64,000 nucleotides of DNA from Apricaphanius iberus (Eukaryota; Chordata; Actinopteri; Cyprinodontiformes; Aphaniidae): positions 889,258 to 953,257 of the forward strand of contig JAPXFQ010001936.1 of the NCBI GenBank assembly GCA_028564705.1. The letters run 5' to 3'. This document shows, piece by piece, positions 13,401 through 24,600 of the stretch. The stretch's first letter is position 1. Every line of letters begins with the position of its first letter. The translations under genes and the position numbers were made by a program. The notes beneath the pieces were generated by a model that saw only the letters and a list, made by a program, of their open reading frames with translations, was not told the DNA's origin and did no database searches.

Positions 13401-14984
13401 TTTTTTTCAACAAACTCCCCAATTCCGAGTTCTTCAGGTTCCCATCTGTGTCTATGACACTGCTGCCATCTTTTTCTGTCACAATCTGAAAATTAAACAG
13501 CTGATTACCTCCTACGGTCGCCATATTTGCTTTGTTTCCACCCTACAAAATCCCGCACCCCATCCAGTCTGAGTTCTATACTCTGCCCCCTAGTGGACGC
13601 AGCTAGCTACTGGCGTCAACGTGAGGTTAGAAATAAAGTATATTTCCAGCCTTAGTGTTAAAATGATCTTCCAATAAAGTGAGTTTTGGCTAAACTGGTT
13701 ATTGTTTTTATGTTGAGGCGGTGGGGAGAGTTACTGGCAGCTGATGAAAGTAACTAATAAAGTAACTTGTAATCTAACTTATTGAGTTTTAAAATAAAGT
13801 AACCAGAAAAGCAATTATTTCACTTTTGGAAGGAGTAATCAGTAGTCAGTAATCTGCCTGGCAGATACTAAGAACTGAACCGATGAGGAGAAACCCAGAA
13901 TAAGAGCCGGATAATTCTTGTTCAGAGGTTCTGGTCTGATTGGAGCTCCTCATGAAGGTCTCACCTGCTGATCCAGCAGCTTCTGTCGAGGTGAACAGGT
14001 GACGAGGTCGCATTTTCACAGCAAACATGTTCTGACCCGACAGCGGCAGGAAGAGTCTAAATATCCTCATTTCTGTGGAAATTTCCACTCTAGTCAGTGA
14101 AGTGAGGAAGCTGAACATGTTTCCACCAGCCTGAGATCTTATCGGCAAAGTTTACAGACACAAACACAGAAAAATCAAGCCGGAGATTAACGGCTGCAAC
14201 ACGACTACAGCCGTCTGGACCTAAAGCGTTATTTTAAACCCGAGGTGGAAAGTTTAACCAGGTCTGCACGTCGGGAAGACGGCTCTCTGCAGATGCCTGA
14301 CTTGGGCTCTAGATCTGGGTCTCTAAATGTTTAAAGAAATCTGCCTTGTAGTTACCAGTCTGCTTTCCAGGACGGAGTCGCTTTAGCTGAATATTTTCTG
14401 TTTTTGACCGTTTTATTAAATGGTGACAGAAAAATCTGAGGGTCGTCCATCATTTTGACAGATTAGTACAAAGCAGTACTCCAAAAAAATACTAAAGTAA
14501 GACTAAAACGTTTTTGTTTCTAAAAGAAAGGTGAATTTTTTGATCGTAACATCAGATTTTATATTTAAAAGGGTATAATGGGTCAAAAATATGAGGTTAT
14601 GTGCAAGTTTTAAAAACTAAAATAAACAGAAATACACAACATAATCACAAATTTACGAATACAAGTAGAACCAAAAGTTAGAAAAGGTCATGTCTATAGG
14701 TCCGTTTAGGCTAAGGTACCACCATGCTGACCTCCACGTTTCACAGCAGTCTCAGCAGATTAAATATAATGTTAAAATGGTTAAAGATTCAAGCAACAGG
14801 TCTCGCTCCAACATAAACTTTAGGTAAGTTTCGACTATTTTAGGTTTAAACAAGCTTGTTCTTTAGTCAGTGAAATAACTCAAATATTACTCAAGTAAAA
14901 TGTATGGTGTAGGAAAACGACTCCTAAAAGGTTACTCGACTAAATGTGTTTAGTGTTCATCTATTCTAATTATGTTTATTTTCC
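10440..14984. other. Non-coding, mostly unique sequence
   Basis: No splice-flanked family exon was found. A decayed Tc1-like string (minus strand, HGGGGMMI) lies near 12145-12171. The segment 11150-11390 is relatively GC-balanced and contains homeodomain-like aattaatgcaaac strings, so it could be a regulatory element, but nothing proves it. Frames of 60-150 codons look accidental. Confidence 0.45.
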
Positions 14985-15483
14985 TTAAAGGCACAGCGTG
15001 TAGTTTTCAGCCAGTAGGGGGCAGTGCATACCTATATTATCACCAGCATGCGGTATCTGTGTCTTTGAGTAAGAAACTCAACAACGGAGGTCCAACTAGT
15101 GCTGTTTTCCCTGAGAATGATCTATTTGCAGCAACATGACGAGCACATCAGTCTCTCTTTCATCGCTTGGAACTAGCAAAGAAGTAAAAATGTATTTATG
15201 GAGAAACTTTTTTGCATTTTGAGGACAAATCGATGTTTTAATAGCGGGCGTGTTCCGTGCGCTTTATCCATCCGGGCTCTTGTAGAAGTAAAGACGTCAT
15301 CTAATATGGCTTTCCCCTGAAAAGAGGACCCGCGCCTATGTATTTTAAAACTGATTTTTAAAGTCATATTCTACAATATCGCCAATATTTTGCAATTAAA
15401 GTGCTTTACGTAATTATTATTACATAATATTTTATTGGCTATTTTCAAAGTTGTACTGCAAAAACTACACACTGTCAGTTTAA
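14985..15483. mobile_element. piggyBac-type MITE flanked by TTAA
   Basis: The tetranucleotide TTAA lies at 14985-14988 and 15480-15483. Inside, the left end reads aggcacagcgtgtagttttc and the right end, reversed, actgacagtgtgtagttttt, imperfect inverted repeats sharing acag(c/t)gtgtagtttt. No transposase is encoded. TTAA duplication is characteristic of piggyBac, so the class is inferred from that. Confidence 0.75.
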
Positions 15484-17744
15484 CTGCAAAGTAAAACCAC
15501 GTGTTTTTTCAATCTGTGATTCAACGATGATAACTTGTATTTTTTTTTCATATTTTTTTATTTCGTTCTAAAACTGTACATGTTCAGTACTTATGGTAAA
15601 CAATTCATCAATAATGTTGGTAACAATCAGCAGCCGGCTCTTAATTATATTGATTCTGTCATCTTCATTATTATTATTTATTTATTTAATACATTTTTGG
15701 CCATTTGAGTACTTCTTTTTAGATACTGATGTTAGATTTTATATTTAAAATGTTGAAATGGGATAAAAATGTTCGCAAGTTTTAAAAACTAAAATAAATA
15801 GAAATACACAACAAGGAGAACCAAGCATTACTGGCAGGGAGGAAAATCCTCTCCGGTTTCTTTCTGCTGGAGCTAAACCAGGTCAACCTCTGCATGTTCT
15901 GCTTCCATAAGAGGAAAAACAAAGTTTTCCTCTTTGTTTTTCTGCTGACATCAGCTTTGAACACTGTTTACGGCGTTTTTAAACGCCCGGCTGATTCCCA
16001 GAGACCCGGTTAGTCCTCAGCTTCACGCCTGAGCCTGCAGATGCTGCCGTCCGTCATCTCCTCTGGTGTGAGGCCAGGGATGATGCAGAATCATGGTCTC
16101 CTTGGGAGACGGCCGAGTCAAAGCGACTCCAGCTGGCCCCATCACGGAGCAGCGATGCTCCGGCTTCATTCTTCAGATGTTTGGCTCCACGGAGCAAACG
16201 TGCAGAAACCAAACCGTACCGTAGCCTACCTGGACCTTTAAAGGAGCAGGATGCTTTGATGCTTGTTTTCTTTCCTTTTGCTTCTGAACAATAAAGGTTC
16301 CTCCTGAATCCCAGCCGAGCAGATCGGATATCCTGCTCCCACTCATGGGAAGCTGGTTTCCATCTCCCGACCAGTAAGGCTCCACTGGGAGGTTTAAGTG
16401 CAGGTGGAAACAACCTCTGACCCCCCCAAACAGCAGCAGCAGCAGGACAAACTAAAGCTTTTAGCTCCTCAGAGCAAATACTGGACCCCAACTCTGTTTT
16501 CCTTTTTCATTTTCAGTTTGTCTCAAGTCATTTTTTATGAACAATTCATGATCTGATCTGTGAAAAAAATGGGACAAATCTTCGCCATGTTTTACAACGC
16601 GGCTGTTTTACCGTTTGATGCAACAAAAACTGGATGCAATTTGTTTAAATAATAGTTTGAATGGTGCCGAGAGTCCAGAAGAACAGCGCCACCTGCAGGA
16701 GAGAATCCTTCAAGAACACAGAGACGTACAGTCATTGGTTGCAGTCTGCCCCGCCTCCGTGCTTCCTGGTTCTAGAGCCAATCACGTGTGAGACGTGATG
16801 AGGCCAAACCTCCAACTCAATCAGAGCGCCCTGCTTTCCTCCAGACGCGTAACGTATCGGACGCGTTTTACCGGCGAATTCAGCCGCGCGTTCGTTCCAC
16901 CAGCAGCGCTTTAGACGCTTTTCGTTCACGCAGCCAGTTTGTCCCAGGAGATTACAGGAAGACAATGGGACGAAATAACTTCAACAGCAGTAAAAACGCA
17001 AATCTCTAAATTAACTCGCAATATTTAGAATTAACATTATTTTTCTCTGTCAGAAATGTACAAGAAAAAAGAAAAAAATCTTCCACAATAAAAAGCGTAA
17101 ATGTGCGATAATAAAAAGAGATCTGTGAAATCTGGGTGTCTGAGAAGCCTTGGATGAGAGAATAAAACAAAAGTCTCAGCTATATTCGTATATAGTTTAT
17201 TTTACGTGCACAGAGGGCCTCTGATGAGAACCCCCCCCCCCCCCGCTCCAGACAGGTGCACCTTACTACATCACATGACTTCATCCATAATCAGGAAGAA
17301 TAGGACAAACACTTCAGTGGCTCACTTCAGGGAAGACAGATGACTTCATGAGGCAATAATTGGTTGTGTCACTTCAGTACTCAGCAATAAACAATCAGAA
17401 TTTAGATATTAATAATAAGGGACACTTAGTATAATGCTGAGAAAGACATTCACAGGATCTGTCATAAGTATAACACCAGATAATAAGAAGAGTTGTCATA
17501 AGTCAAGATGAGATGTTTACATACAATTGGTTCTTGTTTGTACCTTAGAATAAGAACAGATATCTAAGAGCTGAGTAAGACGATGAAACTTTTATAAATA
17601 TCCCAGCATAATAAAATTTTTCTGTCACAAGATCTGATGACGTTATTAAATATGATATTTGTAACAGTAAACGCCAGATGTTTCATAAGGATGCGACAGA
17701 TTTTGAAGAAGAAATAGTTTATAGTCTAGATTAACTTTTAATAA
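15484..17744. other. Non-coding, no recognised gene
   Basis: Frames near 16041-16491 and 16732-17009 on both strands overlap one another and show no motif. 17150-17740 is AT-rich beside the LINE and may be older retroelement sequence, not identified. Confidence 0.45.
17231..17244 (+). repeat. Poly(C) run
   Basis: Fourteen consecutive C. With the G14 run at 38758-38771 it is one of two long G/C homopolymers in the window. Confidence 0.95.
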
Positions 17745-20300
17745 TTTTTTTTTTTTTATTGACTTTCTTTATTGGAAACAATTTCACAGGCAAATACGTG
17801 ACAGTACAACATAACAGATAGGATTTCCATTCTATGATTTTTCCCCATCTTTTTTAATCCCACTCCCACTCTAAAAGAGAACAATTCTCAACGTAAAACC
17901 AATCAACATGAAGGCCAAAAAAATAAAATAAACAAAAGTTTCAAATTAATAAAATAAGACAAAAAAAAATAAAAATAAGTAAATAAAAAAAAATAAATAA
18001 AGAGAAAAAAGGGGGGGGGCTCATTCATCACAATCAGGCAGAGATGTCAAAGACTCAATGTAATTTAAGAAAGGCTTCCAAGTCTTTTCAAATGATTCTA
18101 AAGAACCATTGAGGGAAAATCTAAGCTTTTCAAGTTTAATGGACAATAACATCTCTTTCATCCACCTGCTATGAGAGGGAGGTTGAGGATGTTTCCACTT
18201 GAAGAGTATGAGTCTCCTGGCTATCAGGGTGGCAAATGCAAGAACAGTCTGTATGACTTTAGAGGCAAAGGGTTGCAGAGGGGCACCGAACAAAGCCAAA
18301 AGAGGTTCAGGGGAGATAGTGGTGTTATATGCTGTGCTAAGAGTTTTAAAAATTTCAGACCAGAATGTGGCGAGCCTGAGACAGAACCAAAACATATGGG
18401 AGTGGTCCGCTGGAGATTGTTTGCACCTATTACACGAGTCAGTCACATTGGGGAAGATCCGAGACAGCCTCACATTGGTGTAGTGAGCTCTGTGTACAAC
18501 TTTACACTGTAACAGGCCGTGCCTCGCACAGATTGAAGAGGAGTGAACCAGCCTTAGAACTTGTTTCCAGTAGTCATCAGGGAGCACGGTTCCAAGCTCC
18601 TGCTCCCATGAAACCCTGGGATCGGATGCTGGGGTGTCGGTGATAGAATTAATGGACCGTTTTTGTGCGGGATCAAGAGCGAGTAACGAGTCGATCAGAG
18701 TTTCCGGGGGACGGCTAGGGAATTTTGGATTCTGATTTTGAATAAAATGCCTAGTCTGAAAAAAACGAAATAGGTGTGATTTGGGCAAATCAAATTTTTT
18801 TGAGAGCTCAGAAAAGGACATAAAAGTACCTTGGCTGTAAAGGTCTTTAAATTGAGTTATCCCTTTGTCAAACCAAGTCCGAAAGTTAGGGTCAGTACAA
18901 GAGGGCAGAAAAAGGTGATTATTTACAATGGGGGAGAGATCTGAGGCCCTGTGGAGCCCAAGACTTTTCCTAATTTGAATCCAAATCTTAACAGAGTTAA
19001 TTACCACTGGGTTTGAGGTAAAGTTGGAGACTGTTAATGGGAGTTGGGAGCAGACCAGAGAGTGAAGAGAAAATTTAGAGGATCTACGTTCCATGTCTAC
19101 CCATGCAGGGCGCTCTTCATCTGCTATGTTGGTTATCCAGTATAAAAGTTTGTTAATATTACAAGACCAGTAATAGTGGAGAAAGTTGGGCAATGCCAAG
19201 CCTCCAAGCATCTTTGGGAGTTGTAACACTGATCTTCTAATGCGTGGATTTGTGTTACCCCAGATGAAGGAGCTTATTAATTGATCGAGTGATCTAAAAA
19301 AAGACTTTTTAATAAGGACGGGGATTTGAGAAAAGAGGTATAGAAACTTGGGTAAAATAACCATTTTAACTAGACTAACTCGACCTGATAGGGATAGTGG
19401 GAGAGCAGACCATCTGTCAAAGTCCAATTTACACCTCTCCAGGAGAGGAGAGAAGTTTTTAGAGAAAAGTTGATTGATTGAATTTGTTATCTGCACTCCC
19501 AAATATTTAAATCCATCCGAAGCGTATTTGAAAGGAAAAAGAGACGGGGGTATATTTTTGGCTAGGGTATTGACGGGCAGAAGATCGCTCTTGTGGAGGT
19601 TAAGCTCATAGCCTGAATAGGACCCGAATGTATTGAGGATATTTGTAACCACAGGGAGAGAGGCGATTGGATTGGACACGTATAATAGAAGGTCGTCTGC
19701 ATATAGCGATACCTTATGAACTTTCCCTGCTCTGGTGATGCCCTCAAATCCCCCCTCCTGACGCAGCCAGATGGCTAGAGGCTCGATAGCGATTGCAAAT
19801 AAGAGGGGGGAAAGAGGGCAGCCCTGTCTGGTTCCCCGATAAAGGGGGAATGGAGCGGATTTAAGTCCGTTTGTGTGAACTGTAGCCACTGGGTTGGCAT
19901 AAAGCAATTTTATCCAGGATATGAATTCTGGGTTAAAACCGAATTTTTGCAAAGCGAAAAAAAGGAATCTCCACTCCACCCTGTCGAAGGCCTTCTCCGC
20001 ATCAAGAGAGACAACCACCTCTGGAGTGTTTGAACTTGAAGAATTAAGGATATTTAGGAGCCTCCTTGTGTTGTGAAATGAGTGTCTTCCAAGCATAAAA
20101 CCTGTTTGGTCAGTCGATATTATACTTGGTAGGACTCGCTGTAGGCGTTGGGCTAGGATCTTTGACAGGATCTTTAGGTCAACATTTAAGAGGGAGATGG
20201 GCCTATAGCTACCACACAGAAGAGGGTCCCTATCGCCCTTAAGCAGGAGAGAAATGGAGGCCTCCGACAGGGTGGAGGGCAGGAGGCCCTTAGCGAAAAT
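17745..20300 (-). mobile_element. 5'-truncated L1/Tx1-type LINE with open RT frame
   Basis: A minus-strand frame stays open from about 20300 to the stop at 18021, roughly 759 codons. It encodes reverse transcriptase motifs RPISLLNVDLKILSK, FDRVEWRF, RGTRQGCPLSPLLF and the catalytic YADDLLLY. A C-terminal CNRCKQSPADHSHMFWFC segment looks like the zinc-knuckle motif of L1-type ORF2 proteins. A short 3' UTR follows and ends in an A-run (T13 at 17745-17757 on the plus strand) with AATAAA-like strings. The endonuclease domain and ORF1 are missing, so the copy is truncated. No stop codon or frameshift interrupts the remainder, which suggests a fairly recent insertion. Target-site duplications were not resolved because both flanks are AT-rich. 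The clade assignment is from motif style only. Confidence 0.88.
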
Positions 20301-21540
20301 AATTATTTTTAATGCTATAATTTTTTTTTGAAATAATATAATTCGGAAAAATATTCTAGGTTTAATATCTCAGATGTATGGAAGCTCGTTTCCGCCACTT
20401 GAAAGTAAAAAAAGACACTTGGTTTGTCATAATCATGAAATTCAAACTTTTATAATTTTGAGATGTAAATTCATAATTTTGACTTTCAAAGTCATATTTA
20501 TGAGATTCAAAGTCATAATAATGTAATAAGTTTGTTTCTCATAAAAATTTTTCTTATTTTTCATATAAATATATGTCCTTAAATAATTATATCTTTACTG
20601 CAGACACTTGTCCATACTATATATCCATAATAAATAGTGTATATAAAAAAGGAAATACAAAAAACAAAACAAAAACCCATAGGAAATCACATATTAGCCT
20701 ATATGGCATACAGGCAATCGCACCAACGCCTTCTTTACCTGACAAGACTAGAACTTTAATTATTTTGTTAAATATTAAACATGAAACTTTTTTTAAAACT
20801 TAAATTTACAGCTTTTTAAATCTGAGATTCCCTGTTGTTTTTTGTAAATATGTTAAATTAATCTACAGATTTTTACCCTTCTGTGGCCGTATTTTTAATC
20901 CTCTATCACAGATTTTCTCCCAGGGACTTCAGAACTTGTAGATTAATTTATTTTATAGTGATCGGTTCATCTTCCTTCGACTCTGACTAACAGGAAAGTT
21001 TCTGACGACACTTTTTTCAGCTGAACGTATCGATCCGGAAAGGAAACCTTACAGTGGAAGATTTTATTGTTTTTCTGTGCTTTAATTTTGTTTTATTTAT
21101 AAGTGTGTCTTCATGATATTTGTTTATTCATTTGTTCTAATATTTGCATATTTTACAAATTTGAAAATATTTTTTCCTCCATTATTCTGTATTTTATCTT
21201 CATTAAATGGATTTTACTGCAGTAAAACACAACAGAACCCATGTTGTAATTTTCTTCCAGTGCATTAAATGCGAGCAGACCAAAGTTCTGCATCCTATAT
21301 CGTAAAAATGATCCAATCTGGTCTAAACGGAACCAGATCAAGCACGAAGCAGATATCCTCTGATGTGTTTTAGTCTCACTGTCTCGTCCTCTTCATGGTT
21401 CTGACTCCATCAGTCGTCTCCTGGGACCCGAAGCGCTGCCTGGGTTCTCCGCCCCGATAATAACAGCTGCTCTCAGAGCCCTAATGGCCGCCGGTTTACC
21501 TTCTTCTTCTTCTTCTTCCCGTGTGTTTGTGTCGCTGCAG
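20301..21540. other. Probable niban1 intron 1 sequence
   Basis: AT-rich up to about 21380, then GC-balanced with a pyrimidine tract ((ttc)n, about 21500-21518) leading to the exon 2 acceptor at 21540. Exon 1 was searched for by its expected MG...YIRG pattern and not found here or further left. Confidence 0.55.
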
Positions 21541-21671
21541 GCCAGGCCGAAGCCAACCTGAAGGAGTTCAGTCCCTACTACAGGAAGCAGTTCTTGGTGG
21601 CCCGGTTCGCTCAGGTGGAGGACGAACTGCAGCAGAACAAACAGAAGAACGCTCAGCTTCTGAAGCAGAAG
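21541..21671 (+). CDS. niban1: niban1 exon 2
   Basis: The acceptor ctgcag precedes 21541 and the donor gtaccc follows 21671. The exon opens with two bases that complete a split codon, then encodes residues reading [17 protein letters not shown] and on to LLKQK. This matches the FSPYY segment that follows exon 1 in Niban proteins. It ends in phase 0. The donor lacks the usual +5 G, so it looks weak. Confidence 0.9.
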
Positions 21672-24600
21672 GTACCCACGCCTCGCCTGCCGTCTCCATG
21701 GAGACCGTTGGCTCTTAACGCTAATGGGATGCTTATGGGATGTTGATGTTCCTCCCAAAGGGAAGCAGGTCGATAAACTCCAGCTGATGAATAAATGATG
21801 CGGCAGAAATGTTCCTGAAAGTGGCTCTTACTGCTCCGGTCTGGGCTTTAACTAGGACACTGCTACGTATCGGTTCTTTAACTAGTTCAGCTTTCAGAAT
21901 TACAGACCAGTTCCTCTCTGCTAGATGATCAGCCCAAACCATCACCCCTCCACCACCGTGCTGCACAGCTGGTCTGCTGTGGTTAGTTCTGTCCTGGTTC
22001 CGTCCATCTTAGTTCTGTCCATCAAGGTTTCGTCCATCTTGGTTCTTTCCATCTTGGTTCCGTCCATCAAGGTTTCGTCCATCTTGGTTCCATCCATCTT
22101 GGTTCCGTCCATCTTGGTTCTTTCCATCTTGGTTCTTTCCATCTTGGTTCCGTCCATCTTGGTTCTTTCCATCTTGGTTCTTTCCATCTTGGTTCCGTCC
22201 ATCTTGGTTCCGTCCATCTTGGTTCTTTCCATCTTGGTTCCGTCCATCTTTGTTCTTTCCATCTTGCTTCCGTCCATCTTGGTTCCGTCCATCTTGGTTC
22301 TTTCCATCTTGGTTCTTTCCATCTTGGTTCCGTCCATCTTGGTTCTTTCCATCTTGGTTCTGTCCATCTTGGTTCCGTCCATCTTGATTTTGTCCATTTT
22401 GGTTCCGTCCATCTTGGTTCCATCCATCTTGGTTCTGTCCATCTTGGTTCATTCCATCTTGGTTCCGTCCATCTTGATTCTGTCCATCTTGGTTCCGTCC
22501 ATCTTGGTTCTTTCCATCTTTGTTCCGTCCATCGTGGTTCCGTCCATCTTGGTTCTTTCCATTTTGGTTCTTTCCCTGTTGGTTCTTTCCATCTTGGTTC
22601 TTTCCATCTTGGTTCCGTCCATCTTGGTTCTTTCCATCTTGGTTCCGTCCATCTTGGTTCCGTCCATCTTGGTTCTGTTCATCTTGGTTCTGTCCATCTT
22701 GGTTCTTTCCATCTTGGTTCTTTCCATTTTGGTTCTTTCCATCTTGGTTCTGTCCATCTTGGTTCTTTCCATCTTGGTTCTGTCCATCTTGGTTCTTTCC
22801 ATCTTGGTTCTTTCCATCTTGGTTCTGTCCATCTTGATTCTTTCCATCTTGGTTCTGTCCATCTTGATTCTTTCCATCTTGGTTCCGTCCATTTTGGTTC
22901 CGTCCATCTTGGTTCTGTCCATCTTGGTTCCGTCCATCTTGATTTTGTCCATTTTGGTTCCATCCATCTTGGTTCTTTCCATCTTGGTTCCGTCCATCTT
23001 GGTTCTGTCCATCTTGGTTCCGTCCATCTTGATTCTGTCCATCTTGGTTCCGTCCATCTTGGTTCTTTCCATCTTGGTTCCGTCCATCATGGTTCCGTCC
23101 ATCTTGGTTCCGTCCATCTTGGTTCTTTCCATCTTGGTTCCGTCCATCTTGGTTCCGTCCATCTTGGTTCTTTCCATCTTGGTTCTTTCCATCTTGGTTC
23201 TGTCCATCTTGGTTCTTTCCATCTTGGTTCCGTCCATCTTGATTCTTTCCATCTTGGTTCCGTCCATCTTGGTTCTTTCCATCTTGGTTCTGTCCATCTT
23301 GGTTCTTTCCATCTTGGTTCCGTCCATCTTGGTTCTTTCCATCTTGGTTCCGTCCAATTTGGTTCCGTCCATCTTGGTTCTTTCCATCTTGGTTCTGTCC
23401 ATCTTGGTTCTTTCCATCTTGGTTCTGTCCATCTTGATTCTTTCCATCTTGGTTCTGTCCATCTTGATTCTTTCCATCTTGGTTCCGTCCATTTTGGTTC
23501 CGTCCATCTTGGTTCTTTCCATCTTGGTTCTGTCCATCTTGGTTCCGTCCATCTTGATTTTGTCCATTTTGGTTCCGTCCATCTTGGTTCTTTCCATCTT
23601 GGTTCCGTCCATCTTGGTTCTGTCCATTTTGGTTCCGTCCATCTTGATTCTGTCCATCTTGGTTCTTTCCATCTTGGTTCCGTCCATCATGGTTCCGTCC
23701 ATCTTGGTTCCGTCCATCTTGGTTCTTTCCATCTTGGTTCCGTCCATCTTGGTTCCGTCCATCTTGGTTCTTTCCATCTTGGTTCTTTCCATCTTGGTTC
23801 TGTCCATCTTGGTTCTTTCCATCTTGGTTCCGTCCATCTTGATTCTTTCCATCTTGGTTCCGTCCATCTTGGTTCTTTCCATCTTGGTTCTGTCCATCTT
23901 GGTTCTTTCCATCTTGGTTCCGTCCATCTTGGTTCTTTCCATCTTGGTTCCGTCCAATTTGGTTCCGTCCATCTTGGTTCTTTCCATCTTGGTTCCGTCC
24001 ATCTTGATTTTGTCCATTTTGGTTCCATCCATCTTGGTTCTGTCCATCTTGGTTCTGTCCATCTTTATTCCGTCAATCTTGGTTCCGTCCATCTTGGTTC
24101 TTTCCATCTTGGTTCCGTCCATCTTCATTCCGTCCATCTTGGTAACCTCAGTCCATTTAGCCAAACTAGTTCAGGCCATGACCTTTAACCTTTCACCTAA
24201 TTCCTGAGGCCTGTAGACCCTGAGATGGAGCTCTGGGGACTCTGACGTTAGGCTGAACCTGCTGGACCTCCACTCAGCTGTCTGAGATCTTCTCCTCTCT
24301 GGAGGATGACGGACTTCAGGTGGTCTGGCGGTGACCTTTGACCCTCCCCAGGTTAACAGGCATCAGCAGTTGCCTGTCGTTGCTGTTACGTCTCCACCCT
24401 GACGGTGTGCTGACCCCTGAACGCTCTGATGACAATCAGATGATCCGATCCTGTAGAAACCAGAAGGACTGATGAAACCTTCCTGCCGCCTCCGTTGTAA
24501 CTCTGTTTTTCGCCACCAGGCGGCTCCAGAGGAGAGCATCGTGCTCTACGAAGATGGTTTGTGGTACTTTGATGAAACCAGGAAGTGGAGGGAGCGCTAT

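Noticed and set aside
16958..17009. MGRNNFNSSK frame as a possible niban1 exon 1
   Set aside because: No splice donor in the right phase and a stop follows directly; no real similarity to the Niban N-terminus.
18171..18512. Plus-strand frames of 94-113 codons
   Set aside because: Antisense shadows of the LINE ORF.
21925..24207. Open frame of 760 codons, hydrophobic SILVP repeats
   Set aside because: Generated by the stop-free 15-bp minisatellite within an intron; frames on the opposite strand are equally open.
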